From Dietzia massiliensis (GTDB lineage Bacteria > Actinomycetota > Actinomycetes > Mycobacteriales > Mycobacteriaceae), in the NCBI RefSeq assembly GCF_018390595.1, contig NZ_JAHBAV010000001.1:1-64000 (forward strand): a stretch of DNA of 64,000 nt, given 5' to 3'. Made by a program: the position numbers and the translations under genes. The notes below the pieces were generated by a model. That model was not told the DNA's origin, ran no database searches, and saw nothing but the letters and a program-made list of their open reading frames with translations. Each line of letters opens with the position of its first letter. Positions within the stretch are counted from its first letter, which is position 1. Shown here piece by piece: positions 20,196 to 29,354 of this stretch.

Positions 20196-20779
20196 GGGTC
20201 GATGAGGTCGGTGAGCGCCTCCCCCGACCGCGGCAGGTACCCGTTGAGGCGGACACACAGGTGACCGGTGGTGTCGATCGGCTCACCGCACAGTGGGCAC
20301 GGCGCCCGGCCCGCGGAGACCACGCGCTCGCTGCGCAGGACGAACTGGCGGGCCCGCTGGGGGGTGAGGAACACCCGCAGCGCGTCCGGGGCGTCCTCGG
20401 CGTCCGACAGCACCACCGACTCGTCCGTGGCCGACGGGTCCATCGCCAGCAGCTCCACGACGATCTGATTGCGCTCGCCGTCCCAGCCGAGGCCCATGGT
20501 GCCGACCTGGAACTCCGCGTCGACCGGCATCTCGAGCGGATCGAGGTCGTCGACGTCCCCTCCGGCCGGGGGCACGGGGATGTCGGACTTGGCCGCGATC
20601 TCGTCGAGCAGGTCGCCCATCCGCTCGGACAGGATCTGGGCCTGCTGCTTCTCGCAGCGGACGGAGATCGTCCGGCCCGCCTCGGTGGCCTGGACGAAGA
20701 AGACGCGCTCGCCCGGCTGGCCGACCGTGCCCACCACGAACCGGGCCGGATCGCGGAACTCGTGCACTGCCCTGCTCAT
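20192..20779 (-). CDS. DUF3090 family protein (Rv2134c-like)
   Basis: Conserved actinobacterial protein of unknown function, 195 residues, beginning MSRAVHEFRDPARFVVGTVG. The C-terminus has CPLCGEPIDTTGHLC, three cysteines and a histidine that could form a small zinc site. It sits between the phosphoglycerate-mutase-like gene (40 bases upstream) and the SCO1664-like gene (overlapping), the same order as in mycobacteria and Streptomyces. This suggests one functional unit of phosphatase, kinase-like protein and DUF3090, purpose unknown. Confidence 0.85.
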   Translation of the reverse strand: MSRAVHEFRDPARFVVGTVGQPGERVFFVQATEAGRTISVRCEKQQAQILSERMGDLLDEIAAKSDIPVPPAGGDVDDLDPLEMPVDAEFQVGTMGLGWDGERNQIVVELLAMDPSATDESVVLSDAEDAPDALRVFLTPQRARQFVLRSERVVSAGRAPCPLCGEPIDTTGHLCVRLNGYLPRSGEALTDLIDP

Positions 20780-20819
20780 GCCGGTCGTCTCCTCGTGTGC
20801 TCGATGGTGGTGCGGATCA

Positions 20820-21524
20820 TCAGGGTACGTTCCCGCCGGGTACCGCGTCCGAGCTGGCGTTGCCGGGCGTCGGCTCACCGACCTGGCCGGCCGGCTCCCC
20901 CCGCAGGCTGGCCAGGTCACCGCCGGTGTCGTTGACCCGCAGGACGAACGGTCGGTGAGGGGTGTAGCGCACGACCGACATCGAGGCGGGCTCGACGACG
21001 ATCCTCTGGAACTGGTCCAGGTGCATGCCGTACGCGTCGGCGAGCACGGCCTTGATGACGTCACCGTGGCTGCACGCGACCCACAGCACGTCCCGGCCGG
21101 CCTGTTCGGCGAGCCGCCGATCGTGCTTCCGGATGGCCGTGACCGACCTGCCGGCCATCCCGGCGAGCGACTCCCCCTCCGGGAAGACCGCGGACGAGGG
21201 GTGCTGCTGCACCACGGACCACATGTGCTCGGCGGTGAGGTCCTTGAGGGGACGGCCGGTCCAGGTGCCGTAGTCCACCTCCACGAGGTCCTCCTCGACC
21301 TCTGGTTCCACTCCGAACTGTGCAGCGAGCGGCTCGACGGTCTGCCGGCACCGCATCAGAGGCGAGCGGACGACGGCCTCGACCGGCAAGCCCTCCAGCC
21401 GCCGGCAGAGGTCCTGCGCCTGGGCGTGACCGGTGTCGTCGAGCCCGACGCCCGGGGTGCGGCCGGCCAGGGTGAGGGCTGTGTTGGCGGTGGAGCGGCC
21501 GTGCCGGAGCAGGATGACGGTCAT
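20820..21524 (-). CDS. Histidine phosphatase (phosphoglycerate-mutase-like, Rv2135c-like)
   Basis: Member of the histidine phosphatase superfamily, 234 residues. The phospho-histidine motif is LLRHGRSTANT (His at 8), with RSPLMRCRQTVEPL, EVDYGTWTG, and the second catalytic histidine in ACSHGDVIKAVL. The M. tuberculosis orthologue is an acid phosphatase of uncertain substrate. The last 35 residues are a low-complexity tail. Its ATG is preceded by a leaderless-type TAACCT box. uppP lies just upstream and the conserved DUF3090 pair downstream. Confidence 0.88.
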   Translation of the reverse strand: MTVILLRHGRSTANTALTLAGRTPGVGLDDTGHAQAQDLCRRLEGLPVEAVVRSPLMRCRQTVEPLAAQFGVEPEVEEDLVEVDYGTWTGRPLKDLTAEHMWSVVQQHPSSAVFPEGESLAGMAGRSVTAIRKHDRRLAEQAGRDVLWVACSHGDVIKAVLADAYGMHLDQFQRIVVEPASMSVVRYTPHRPFVLRVNDTGGDLASLRGEPAGQVGEPTPGNASSDAVPGGNVP

Positions 21525-21530
21525 ACCGGC

Positions 21531-21536
21531 AGGTTA
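21531..21536 (-). promoter_or_regulatory. Leaderless-type -10 box (TAACCT) of the histidine phosphatase gene
   Basis: TAACCT on the minus strand, 6 bases before the ATG at 21524. Confidence 0.45.
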
Positions 21537-21557
21537 CCGACGCCCCGGCCGGTGCGG

Positions 21558-22439
21558 TCAGGTCGCGGGGATGGTCCCGGTGCCGAGCAGGATCATCACC
21601 AGGGCTCCCAGGAGGATCCGGTAGCCGGCGAACCAGCCCAGCGAATGGTTCTGGACGAACTTCAGGAACCAGGCGATCGCGGCGTAGCCGATGACGAACG
21701 CGACGGCCGTGCCGACGAGGAGCTGCCACCCGGTCGCGGCCTGGCCGGCGCCGGGGTCGAACGCGTCGGGCAGGCTGAAGAGCCCGGAGGCGAGCACGGC
21801 GGGGATCGCCAGGAGGAAGGAGAACCGGGCGGCGGCCTCGCGCGACATGTTGAGGAAGAGGCCGGCCGAGATCGTGCCCCCCGAGCGGCTGACGCCGGGG
21901 ATGAGGGCCAGGCACTGGGCCAGGCCCATGACGATCGCGTCCTTCATCGACAGTCCCTCGAGCGACTTCGCGTCGACCGGCCGGTCCTGCCTGCCGAACC
22001 TCTCGGCGGCCAGGAACACGAACGAGAACACGATGAGCACGATCGCGGTGATCCAGAGGTTGCGGGCGGCGTCCCGGATGAAGTCCTTGCCGACGAACCC
22101 GATGATCGCGATCGGGATCGACCCCACGATGACGAACCATCCGAGCCGGTAGTCCGGATCGTCGCGCCGGGCCGAGTCGACCACGCCACGGAACCACGCC
22201 ACCAGGATGCGGACGATGTCCTTGAAGAAGAAGACCAGGACGGCCAGCTCGGTGCCGAGCTGGACGACGGCCGTGAACGAGGCGCCGGCGTCCTCACCGA
22301 AGAACCACGTCGAGAAGATCCTCAGGTGCCCGGACGAGGACACGGGCAGGAATTCGGTGAGTCCCTGGAGCACGGACAGGACGACGACCTGGAGCCAGGA
22401 CATCCCCTCCGCGCCCTGGGCGAGGACCGATGTGTTCAC
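21558..22439 (-). CDS. uppP: Undecaprenyl-diphosphatase UppP (BacA)
   Basis: Integral membrane phosphatase that recycles the lipid carrier undecaprenyl (or decaprenyl) pyrophosphate for peptidoglycan and arabinogalactan synthesis. The 293 residues hold the two family signatures, [14 protein letters not shown] near residue 27-40 and a PGVSRSGGT motif about residue 178, with about eight membrane helices. The start is a GTG; an AGAGGA site lies 8 bases before. The in-frame ATG at codon 13 could be an alternative start. Confidence 0.95.
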   Translation of the reverse strand: MNTSVLAQGAEGMSWLQVVVLSVLQGLTEFLPVSSSGHLRIFSTWFFGEDAGASFTAVVQLGTELAVLVFFFKDIVRILVAWFRGVVDSARRDDPDYRLGWFVIVGSIPIAIIGFVGKDFIRDAARNLWITAIVLIVFSFVFLAAERFGRQDRPVDAKSLEGLSMKDAIVMGLAQCLALIPGVSRSGGTISAGLFLNMSREAAARFSFLLAIPAVLASGLFSLPDAFDPGAGQAATGWQLLVGTAVAFVIGYAAIAWFLKFVQNHSLGWFAGYRILLGALVMILLGTGTIPAT

Positions 22440-22574
22440 GTGTGCGGTTTCCTCTCGGCAGCCTGCGGCTCGGACGCGGTCGCGTCACGGCACGCCGCGA
22501 GAGTAGTCGCCCGGACCTGGACGGGGACCCCGGACCCGCGTGGTGGACAATGGCGGGCAGTCGAAAGGAACATC

Positions 22575-23606
22575 GTGCACCGACGTGTCCTCCGCCGTTC
22601 CGGCGTGCCCGCCGCCCTCATCGCTCTCGCGATCGGCCTGACCGCCTGCTCCTCGCCCACGAGCGAGCTCGAGGAGCAGGACCGTGTCGCGCAGGGCAAC
22701 GCGGCCCCCGCCGAATCCCCCCAGGTCTCCGACCCGTCGGGGGGCGAGCTCATCCCGGTGCCCGGGTCGGTCCGCGCCCTGGTCGCCACGGGCGACCGGG
22801 TGGCCGCGCAGGTCGAGAACCCGCCGTCGCTCGAGCTGGGCCGGGTCGACGGCACCAGCTGGAGTGCGGAGGACTCCGTGCCCCTGCCGGCCGGGGCCGG
22901 GACCGCCTCGGCCGCGCACGACGGGACCGTGCTGGTCCCCCACGGCGACGGGGTCGTGCTGGTCTCCCCCGACGGCGGGGTCCGTGAACTGTCGGGCCTC
23001 GGGCCCGTCTCGGCCGCCGCCCTCACCCTCGACGGGCGCCTGCTGACGGGGACCCCCGACGGGGAGATCGTCGTGCGCGACGCCGACGGCGCGGAACAGC
23101 ACCGCATCGACGGGCTGACGTCGGTCGACGAGATCAGCGTCTCGGGCGACGGGTCCGTCACCGCCCTGAGCCGACCGGACACCGTGATCGCCAGCGTGGA
23201 CCTCGAGGAGGACCACGCCGGGCCGCTCCTGCGCGCGGGCAAGGGCGCGGGGCTCCTCGACGAGCTCGGGGAAGGCTCCGTGATCGCCAGTGACACCGTC
23301 GGCGGCACGTTGCTCGTCTACTCCACCTCGCCCGTCCGGCTGCACCAGCAGTTCCCCGTCGCCCCGGCCCCGTGGGCGGTGGCCGAGGACCCGACCCGGC
23401 AGGTCGTGTGGGTCGCCTCCACGGGGACGAACACCATCCAGACGTACGATCTCGGCGACGGCGTGGGGATCCTGCGGGCGGACATCCCGACGGTCCGCCA
23501 GCCGGATTCCCTGGCGGTCACGGAGTCCGGCACCGTGGTGGTCGGGTCCGCCGACGGCGCAGGGCTGCACCTCCTCCGTCCGACCCTCACCGAGCCGGCG
23601 AGCTGA
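22575..23606 (+). CDS. Lipoprotein with beta-propeller-like fold (LppL-like)
   Basis: Exported lipoprotein, 343 residues. It opens with a signal peptide that ends in the lipobox LTAC (Cys about 25), so it is lipid-anchored on the outer face of the membrane. The rest consists of short repeated strands ([43 protein letters not shown]) typical of a beta-propeller. Equivalent to Rv2138 (LppL) by position next to pyrD. The GTG at 22575 has an AAAGGA site. Function unknown. Confidence 0.82.
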   Translation: MHRRVLRRSGVPAALIALAIGLTACSSPTSELEEQDRVAQGNAAPAESPQVSDPSGGELIPVPGSVRALVATGDRVAAQVENPPSLELGRVDGTSWSAEDSVPLPAGAGTASAAHDGTVLVPHGDGVVLVSPDGGVRELSGLGPVSAAALTLDGRLLTGTPDGEIVVRDADGAEQHRIDGLTSVDEISVSGDGSVTALSRPDTVIASVDLEEDHAGPLLRAGKGAGLLDELGEGSVIASDTVGGTLLVYSTSPVRLHQQFPVAPAPWAVAEDPTRQVVWVASTGTNTIQTYDLGDGVGILRADIPTVRQPDSLAVTESGTVVVGSADGAGLHLLRPTLTEPAS

Positions 23607-23641
23607 TCGCACCGACGACCAACGTCCCATCGAGGAGGACC

Positions 23642-24709
23642 GTGTACGCACTGCTCAAGAAGGTGCTGTTCCGCTTTCCCGCGGAGCGGATACACCACCT
23701 GGTGTTCGGCCTGCTCAAGCTGCTGACCCTGGTGCCGCCCCTAGGCGCCGTCGTGCGGCGGGTCCTGGGCGTGCGCGACCCCGTGCTCGCGCAGAAGGTC
23801 CTCGGTCGCACCTTCCCCGGCCCGCTGGGCCTCGCGGCCGGGTTCGACAAGAACGCCGCCGCCGTGGACTCGTGGGGCGCTATCGGATTCGGTTTCAGCG
23901 AGGTCGGCACGGTGACCGCGTCGCCCCAGCCGGGCAACCCGGCCCCGCGTCTGTTCCGGCTCGTCGAGGACCGCGCGATCCTCAACCGGATGGGCTTCAA
24001 CAACCACGGCGCCGGCAACGCGGCCAACAACCTCCGCCGGCGCCGCAGCAGCGATCCCGTGGGGATCAACATAGGTAAGACCAAGGTGGTGCCGGCGGAG
24101 GACGCGGTCCGCGACTACGTGGCCTCGGCGACGATGCTCACGGGCCTGGCCGACTACCTCGTCGTCAACGTCAGTTCCCCCAACACCCCCGGCCTGCGTG
24201 ACCTGCAGGCCGTCGAGTCGCTGCGCCCGATCCTCGCCGCGGTCCGGGACGTGGCGACGATCCCCGTGCTCGTCAAGATCGCGCCCGACCTGGACGACGC
24301 CGACATCGACGCGGTCACCGACCTGGTGCTCGACCTGGGGCTGGCCGGCATCGTCGCCACCAACACCACCATCTCGCGGGACGGCCTGCGTACCCCCGCC
24401 GCGCACGTCGAGGCCCTGGGGGCGGGCGGCATCTCCGGCGCGCCGGTGGCCGCGCGCTCGCGCGAGGTGCTCGCCCGGATCCACGCGCGCGCGGGGGGGC
24501 GTCTGGTGATCATCTCCGTCGGCGGCATCGAGACCCCCGAGGACGTGTGGGACCGCATCACCCACGGGGCGAACCTGGTGCAGACCTACACCGGGTTCAT
24601 CTTCACCGGCCCCTCGCTCGTGTGCGGCACCAACCGCCTGGTGGCCAGGCGCCTCCGCCAGGGCGGGTTCGGCTCGCTGGCGGAGGCGGTCGGCTCGGCG
24701 GTGCGCTGA
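23642..24709 (+). CDS. pyrD: Quinone-dependent dihydroorotate dehydrogenase PyrD
   Basis: Membrane-associated class 2 flavoenzyme that oxidises dihydroorotate to orotate in pyrimidine synthesis, passing electrons to menaquinone. The 355 residues have the N-terminal amphipathic helix for membrane contact, then [13 protein letters not shown], the [10 protein letters not shown] strand, [22 protein letters not shown] with the class 2 catalytic serine, and the FMN phosphate region [14 protein letters not shown]. Starts at the GTG at 23642 with a GAGGAGGA site 4 bases upstream. The gene directly follows the lipoprotein gene (35 bases). Confidence 0.97.
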   Translation: MYALLKKVLFRFPAERIHHLVFGLLKLLTLVPPLGAVVRRVLGVRDPVLAQKVLGRTFPGPLGLAAGFDKNAAAVDSWGAIGFGFSEVGTVTASPQPGNPAPRLFRLVEDRAILNRMGFNNHGAGNAANNLRRRRSSDPVGINIGKTKVVPAEDAVRDYVASATMLTGLADYLVVNVSSPNTPGLRDLQAVESLRPILAAVRDVATIPVLVKIAPDLDDADIDAVTDLVLDLGLAGIVATNTTISRDGLRTPAAHVEALGAGGISGAPVAARSREVLARIHARAGGRLVIISVGGIETPEDVWDRITHGANLVQTYTGFIFTGPSLVCGTNRLVARRLRQGGFGSLAEAVGSAVR

Positions 24710-24752
24710 GCGCCGAATCGATCGGGCGCGTGAGCGCCGTCGTGCTGTATCG

Positions 24753-25295
24753 CTACTGCTCGTAGATGCCCGTCACGGTGCCGCGGGCCAAGCCCTGACC
24801 GAACAGGTTGAAACCGACGAACGCACACGAGGCGTCGTCGCCCAACTCGATCTCGTCGCCCACCGCATGGACGGCGAGGATGTAGCGGTGCGGGCCGTGA
24901 CCCGCCGGCGGCGCCGCGCCCACGAAACCCTTGAAGCCGGCGTCGTTGCGCACCACGACGGCACCCTCCGGCAGGCCCGAGGTGTCGTCACCCGTACACG
25001 CGCCCTCGGGCAGCGACGTCACGTCCGCGGGGATGTTGGCGACGGACCAGTGCCAGAAACCCGACGCCGTGGGCGCGTCCGGATCGAACACCGTCACCAC
25101 GTACGTCTTGGTGCCCTCGGGGCCGGCGCTCCAGCTCACCTGGGGCGACTTGTCCTGGCCGCCCTCGACGCCCATCTTCCCGCCGAGCTGCGCGGCCGAC
25201 AGTGTGGCGCCCTCGGTGAACGACTCGCTGGTCACCTCCAGAGCGGGCAGATCCGGAAGGGCGGCATACGGGTCGGGCACGCGGAACTGGGTCAT
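24753..25295 (-). CDS. YbhB/YbcL-type PEBP family protein
   Basis: Cytoplasmic phosphatidylethanolamine-binding-like protein of 180 residues, the Rv2140c family. It shows the ligand-pocket motif FDPDAPTASGFWHWSVANIP (DPDxP and HW) and GFVGAAPPAGHGPHRYILAVHA. Family members bind small anionic ligands; the biological role is unclear. The ATG has a GGAGGA site 6 bases upstream. It is convergent to pyrD, with 43 bases between the two stops. Confidence 0.92.
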   Translation of the reverse strand: MTQFRVPDPYAALPDLPALEVTSESFTEGATLSAAQLGGKMGVEGGQDKSPQVSWSAGPEGTKTYVVTVFDPDAPTASGFWHWSVANIPADVTSLPEGACTGDDTSGLPEGAVVVRNDAGFKGFVGAAPPAGHGPHRYILAVHAVGDEIELGDDASCAFVGFNLFGQGLARGTVTGIYEQ

Positions 25296-25482
25296 CGTTC
25301 TCCTCCTGCGATCGGACGGTGTGGAGTGGTCCTCCAGCCGGTCACGTCCCTGTCTACCAGCGATGACCGCCCCGCGCGCCCCGCGGCGGGACCGCGATTT
25401 GGTCCCGGGTCCGGGCATCGGCTAATGTCATTCCTCGCACGGCCAAGGCGGATCAGATCCGGCGAAGGCAGCCAGTGTGCGA

Positions 25483-25568
25483 GCGCGAGTGGCGGAATGG
25501 CAGACGCGCTAGCTTGAGGTGCTAGTGTCCTATTAACGGACGTGGGGGTTCAAGTCCCCCCTCGCGCA
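25483..25568 (+). tRNA. tRNA-Leu (anticodon GAG)
   Basis: Class II tRNA with acceptor arms GCGCGAG/CTCGCGC (perfect 7 bp), a D arm, anticodon stem CTAGC/GCTAG around loop TTGAGGT (anticodon GAG, for CUC/CUU), a long variable arm (GTCC/GGAC) typical of leucine, and a T arm GGGGG/CCCCC around TTCAAGT. CCA is not encoded. It holds the same place as the leucine tRNA after Rv2140c in mycobacteria. No integrated element follows it. Confidence 0.97.
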
Positions 25569-25648
25569 CACTGTGTCGAGACAGTAGAAGGGCCCCGGAT
25601 CCGCGATGAACCGGGGCCCGCTCTCGTCTCACGGGAAGGTTCCGACAG

Positions 25649-26311
25649 ATGGCCCGGACGCCGGTACCCGTCGATTCAGCCGGTCGCGTCGCGGACGCGC
25701 TGGGCCGTGCGCTGGGCGCCGTCCCCCGTGCGGCCGACCGCCGGCTCGACGCCCTCGGCCTGGCCCCGCCGCCGCTCGACCTGCCGCCCGGGGTCCGCAC
25801 CGATCTCCGCGCGTTCTTCGCCGGAACCGTCGACCCCACGGCCGTGACGATCCGGCGCGGCCACGTCCCCGGGATCCCGCACCCGCGTGCGTTCGCGTTG
25901 CCCGGGCTGATCTACCTCGGCGCCGACCCCGGCGTCGTCGGCATCGCGGGCCCCGACGGCGCCGTCCGCCCACGGGCGACCCCGACCCTGGTCCACGAGC
26001 TGGTCCACATCTGGCAGGGGCGTTTCCTCGGCCCGCGGTACGTCGTGCGGGCCCTGGGCGAACAGATCCGGCTCGGGCGCCGGGCGTACGACTGGCGGGC
26101 CGTGCTCGACCAGCGGGCCGTGCTCGACCAGCGGGCCGCTCTGCCGGTGGAGGCCCACGCCCAGCTCGTGTCCGACGCCTACGCCGCCCGCTACGGCCCG
26201 CCCCGGCAGCCGGCCCTCTCCGGGCGGGACGAGCACCTGCGGGCGGTGGAGGACGTGTTGACCGGTCTGCGCGCCGGTGACGCGAGCACCCTGCGGGGGC
26301 GGACGGTTTAG
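25649..26311 (+). CDS. HExxH-motif protein, putative metallopeptidase
   Basis: Protein of 220 residues with a zincin-like motif HELVHIWQ in its middle (about residue 115), after IYLGADPGVVGIAG and a strand-rich core. The family looks like DUF4157-type or similar uncharacterised zincins; no signal peptide is seen. Residues from about 148 repeat RAVLDQ twice owing to an 18-bp tandem duplication. ATG start with a GGGAAGG site. The tRNA lies upstream and the SDR gene, with its own promoter, downstream. Confidence 0.65.
   Translation: MARTPVPVDSAGRVADALGRALGAVPRAADRRLDALGLAPPPLDLPPGVRTDLRAFFAGTVDPTAVTIRRGHVPGIPHPRAFALPGLIYLGADPGVVGIAGPDGAVRPRATPTLVHELVHIWQGRFLGPRYVVRALGEQIRLGRRAYDWRAVLDQRAVLDQRAALPVEAHAQLVSDAYAARYGPPRQPALSGRDEHLRAVEDVLTGLRAGDASTLRGRTV
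26096..26131 (+). repeat. 18-bp tandem duplication in the HExxH gene
   Basis: CGGGCCGTGCTCGACCAG occurs twice in a row, followed by a partial third copy, encoding RAVLDQ twice. The reading frame is kept. Confidence 0.85.
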
Positions 26312-26332
26312 GGACTGACCACCTCGTCGTCG

Positions 26333-26338
26333 TACCGT
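26333..26338 (+). promoter_or_regulatory. Leaderless-type -10 box (TACCGT) of the SDR gene
   Basis: TACCGT, 7 bases before the GTG at 26346. Confidence 0.5.
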
Positions 26339-26345
26339 ATCTGTC

Positions 26346-27824
26346 GTGACCGGCACCAACCCAGACGGTATCCCCGCAGACGGTATCGACCCCGACGACC
26401 TCGAGACGTGCCTGCGCGTCCTCGACCGGGCCGCGGCGCTCGGCGAGGACCATCCCGACTCCATCCGGGTGCAGCGGTCGGTGGGCCACATGTTCAAGCT
26501 CCTCAAGAAGGCGCGGCGCGCCGAGGTGCGCCGCGCGCGCCAGGAGGCCGACAAGGCCGTCATCGAGGCCACGGCCACCGGCTCCCCCACGCGCATCGAC
26601 GACGAGACCGCCGGAATCCGTCTGGTCTCCAACACGCCGGGCGCCGTCGCCGGCCACCTGCAGCGCGCGGTCGCCTGCTACGTGTGCAAGCAGCTCTACA
26701 CCCAGGTCGACGCCTTCTACCACCAGTTGTGCCCGGCCTGCGCGGCGGTCAACCGCGCCAAGCGCGACCCGCACATGGACCTCACCGGCCGGCGGGCCCT
26801 GCTCACCGGCGGCCGCGCCAAGATCGGCATGTACATCGCGCTCATGCTGCTGCGTGCGGGCGCCGACGTCACCATCACCACCCGCTTCCCGCGCGACGCC
26901 GTGCGCCGCTTCGCGTCGATGGACGACTACACCGACTGGGCGGACCGCGTCCACGTGATCGGCGTGGACCTGCGCGACCCCGCGCAGGTGGTGGCGCTGG
27001 CCGACGAGGTCGCCGCCGCCGGGCCGCTCGACATCCTCATCAACAACGCCGCCCAGACGGTGCGCCGCTCCCCCGGCTCGTACTCGGGCCTGGTGGAGGG
27101 CGAGTCGGCGCCGATCACCGGCCGCGCCGCGGACATCCCCATGGTCACGATGGGCCGCACCTCCGAGCTGCACCCCGCCGCGCTCATGGGCGGCGAGTCG
27201 GCACTCATCGGCAGCGAGGAGGCCGAGCGGGAGGCCGACCACATCGCCACCCTCGCGCTGCAGGGCGGCTCCGCGTCGCTCGAGCGGATGGCCGCCGGCA
27301 CCGCGATCGACGCCGGCGGGCTCCTGCCCGACGAGGTGGACCACAACAGCTGGGTGGCCACGGTCGAGCAGGTCGAGCCCATGGAGATGCTCGAGGTGCA
27401 GCTGTGCAACTCGGTCGCGCCGTTCATCCTGGTCTCGCGCCTGCGCCCGGCGCTGGCGGCCTCGAAGGCGCGCCGCAAGTACGTCGTCAACGTCTCGGCC
27501 ATGGAGGGCCAGTTCTCGCGACGCTACAAGGGCGCCGGGCACCCGCACACCAACATGGCCAAGGCGGGCCTCAACATGCTCACCCGCACCTCCGCGGAGG
27601 AGATGTTCACCGAGCACGGCATCCTCATGACCGCCGTGGACACCGGGTGGATCACCGACGAGCGCCCGCACGTGACCAAGGTCCGCCTCCACGAGGAGGG
27701 CTTCCACGCCCCGCTGGACCTGGTCGACGGCGCCGCGCGCGTGGTGGACCCGATCGTGCGCGGTGAGGCCGGCGAGGACCTCTACGGCTGCTTCCTCAAG
27801 GACTTCGAGCCGAGCCCGTGGTGA
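26346..27824 (+). CDS. Atypical SDR-family protein with N-terminal zinc ribbon
   Basis: A 492-residue protein in two parts. The N-terminal third is helical and basic, then two CxxC pairs (C111, C114, C129, C132) forming a probable zinc ribbon. From about 145 comes a Rossmann domain of the short-chain dehydrogenase/reductase type with TGGRAKIG and the NNA motif (LINNAAQTVRR). The catalytic YxxxK position reads TNMAK: Lys406 is present but the tyrosine is threonine (402). An insert (about 255-340) interrupts the domain. Substrate unknown; it may not be a normal oxidoreductase. It has a leaderless-type promoter and its stop overlaps the DinB-like gene. Confidence 0.75.
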   Translation: MTGTNPDGIPADGIDPDDLETCLRVLDRAAALGEDHPDSIRVQRSVGHMFKLLKKARRAEVRRARQEADKAVIEATATGSPTRIDDETAGIRLVSNTPGAVAGHLQRAVACYVCKQLYTQVDAFYHQLCPACAAVNRAKRDPHMDLTGRRALLTGGRAKIGMYIALMLLRAGADVTITTRFPRDAVRRFASMDDYTDWADRVHVIGVDLRDPAQVVALADEVAAAGPLDILINNAAQTVRRSPGSYSGLVEGESAPITGRAADIPMVTMGRTSELHPAALMGGESALIGSEEAEREADHIATLALQGGSASLERMAAGTAIDAGGLLPDEVDHNSWVATVEQVEPMEMLEVQLCNSVAPFILVSRLRPALAASKARRKYVVNVSAMEGQFSRRYKGAGHPHTNMAKAGLNMLTRTSAEEMFTEHGILMTAVDTGWITDERPHVTKVRLHEEGFHAPLDLVDGAARVVDPIVRGEAGEDLYGCFLKDFEPSPW

Positions 27825-28327
27825 CCGCCGACGCCGTCCACCTCATCCTGGCCGACCAGGTGCTGCCGACGCTGCGCGCCGTCGTGGCCGATCTCGGCGG
27901 CGACGGGCCCGGCACCCTCGTGCACACCCGCCCCACGCCGGAGGGCGCCGCGTGGCCCACGAACTCCGCGGCCGCGACCGTGCACCATCTGTGCGGCGTG
28001 GCGGCCTCGTGGGGCGCGGCGTGCCTCGGTGGCGAGGACGTCACGCGCGACCGCGACGCCGAGTTCGACTACTCCGAGCCCGTCGGCCCCGAGCTCGACC
28101 GCCTCGCCGCGCTCGTCGGCCGGCTTCCCGCCTGGGCCGCCGCGGCGGTCGAGCGCGGGGACCTCGCCCATCCCACCGGCACGGCGTTCGACGTCGACGC
28201 CGCGCGCCGGGCCGGGACCCTCACCGTCGAGTGGGTGCTCGGCCACATCCTCCACGATCTCGCGACCCACGCCGGGCACCTCGAGCTCACCCGCGACGTG
28301 CTGCTGGCCCGGGGCCGCCGGCCGTGA
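27821..28327 (+). CDS. DinB-like / mycothiol-dependent enzyme family protein
   Basis: A 168-residue helical protein resembling the DinB/maleylpyruvate isomerase-like superfamily, whose actinobacterial members often use mycothiol. It has histidines in TVHHLCGVAASWGAACLGG and the C-terminal HILHDLATHAGHLELTRD, which fit the three-histidine metal site of the fold. The GTG at 27821 overlaps the SDR stop (GTGA); GTG at 27818 is a possible alternative. The stop overlaps the nucleoside hydrolase start as well, so three proteins are co-translated. Substrate unknown. Confidence 0.7.
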   Translation: MTADAVHLILADQVLPTLRAVVADLGGDGPGTLVHTRPTPEGAAWPTNSAAATVHHLCGVAASWGAACLGGEDVTRDRDAEFDYSEPVGPELDRLAALVGRLPAWAAAAVERGDLAHPTGTAFDVDAARRAGTLTVEWVLGHILHDLATHAGHLELTRDVLLARGRRP

Positions 28328-29331
28328 CCCGGACCCCGGTCCTGCTCGACTGCGATCCGGGCATCGACGACGCGCTGGCCATCGCCTACCTGGTCGCCGA
28401 GCACCGGGCCGGGCGGATCGACCTCGCCGGGCTGGTGTGCACGGCCGGCAACGTCGGACTCGACGACACGGTCGCCAACGCCCTGGCGTGGCTGGACCTG
28501 GCCGGCGCGCCCCCGGTGCCCGTGTCCGCCGGTGCACCCGGCCCGATCGCCGTCCCCCACGTGCTGACCCCCGAGACGCACGGCCCCCGCGGGGCGGGGC
28601 ACGCGGAACTGACGACGACGACGAGGGCGCTCGATCCCCGCGACGGCGTCCGCCTCTGGGTGGAGCTGGCGCGCGCACATCCGGGTGAGCTGGTGGGGAT
28701 CGTGACCGGTCCCTCGTCCAGCCTGGCCCGGGCGGTGGCGCTCGACCCCGCCCTCCCCGGTCTGTTGGCGCGCCTGGTCGTGATGGGTGGGACGTTCCGG
28801 GGGCACCCGGGTAACACCACCCCGGTCAGCGAGTGGAACGTCGACGTCGACCCCGAGGCCGCCGATCGGATCTGCCGGGTCTGGGAGAACGCGCGGGTCG
28901 CCGATCCCGCCGTCACCGCCCCGCTGTGGTGCGGCCTGAATCTCACCGAGCGGGCGGTGTGGACGCCCGAGCGGTCGCGGGGGCTGCTCGCCGCCGCCGA
29001 CACTCCCCTGACCCGCGCCCTGGTGGACGCGCTGCGGTTCTACTTCGAGTTCCACGAGTCCGTAGGCGAGGGCTACCTGGCACAGGTGCACGATCCGTTG
29101 GTCGCCTGGCTCGCGCTGCACCCGGGGTCCGAGGTGTCCGTGCCCGCGCACGTGCGGGTCGAGTGCGCCGGCGAGCACACGCGCGGGATGACGGTCGCGG
29201 ACGTGCGTGGTCAGCGCGGGCGGGTTGACAACGCGCGCGTCGCGACCGACCTGCTCCTGCCGGGCGGGGCGGGCGCCGTGCTCGACGAGGTCTGCGCGGC
29301 GCTCGCCTCACTGGCCGGCCCACAGGCCTGA
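28324..29331 (+). CDS. Inosine-uridine preferring nucleoside hydrolase family protein
   Basis: Hydrolyses the N-glycosidic bond of ribonucleosides, or a related reaction. The 335 residues have the Ca2+-binding signature DCDPGIDDALA at 9-19, VTGPSSSLARAV, MGGTFRGHPGN and EWNVDVDPEAA, and the C-terminal HDP (HDPLVAW). Exact substrate not evident. The GTG at 28324 overlaps the upstream stop. This is the last gene of the three-gene SDR operon, and the opposing flavoprotein gene ends 23 bases beyond it. Confidence 0.88.
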   Translation: MTRTPVLLDCDPGIDDALAIAYLVAEHRAGRIDLAGLVCTAGNVGLDDTVANALAWLDLAGAPPVPVSAGAPGPIAVPHVLTPETHGPRGAGHAELTTTTRALDPRDGVRLWVELARAHPGELVGIVTGPSSSLARAVALDPALPGLLARLVVMGGTFRGHPGNTTPVSEWNVDVDPEAADRICRVWENARVADPAVTAPLWCGLNLTERAVWTPERSRGLLAAADTPLTRALVDALRFYFEFHESVGEGYLAQVHDPLVAWLALHPGSEVSVPAHVRVECAGEHTRGMTVADVRGQRGRVDNARVATDLLLPGGAGAVLDEVCAALASLAGPQA

Positions 29332-29354
29332 GCCGGCTGGGCCGCCCGCCGGCG

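Noticed and set aside
25569-25648. Attachment site or integrated element at tRNA-Leu
   Set aside because: No integrase gene and no repeat of the tRNA 3' end was seen in the following region; the next genes have normal composition.
25629-27707. Minus-strand frame of 692 codons opposite the HExxH and SDR genes
   Set aside because: Arginine/glycine-rich shadow; the plus-strand genes have motifs, start overlaps and a promoter.
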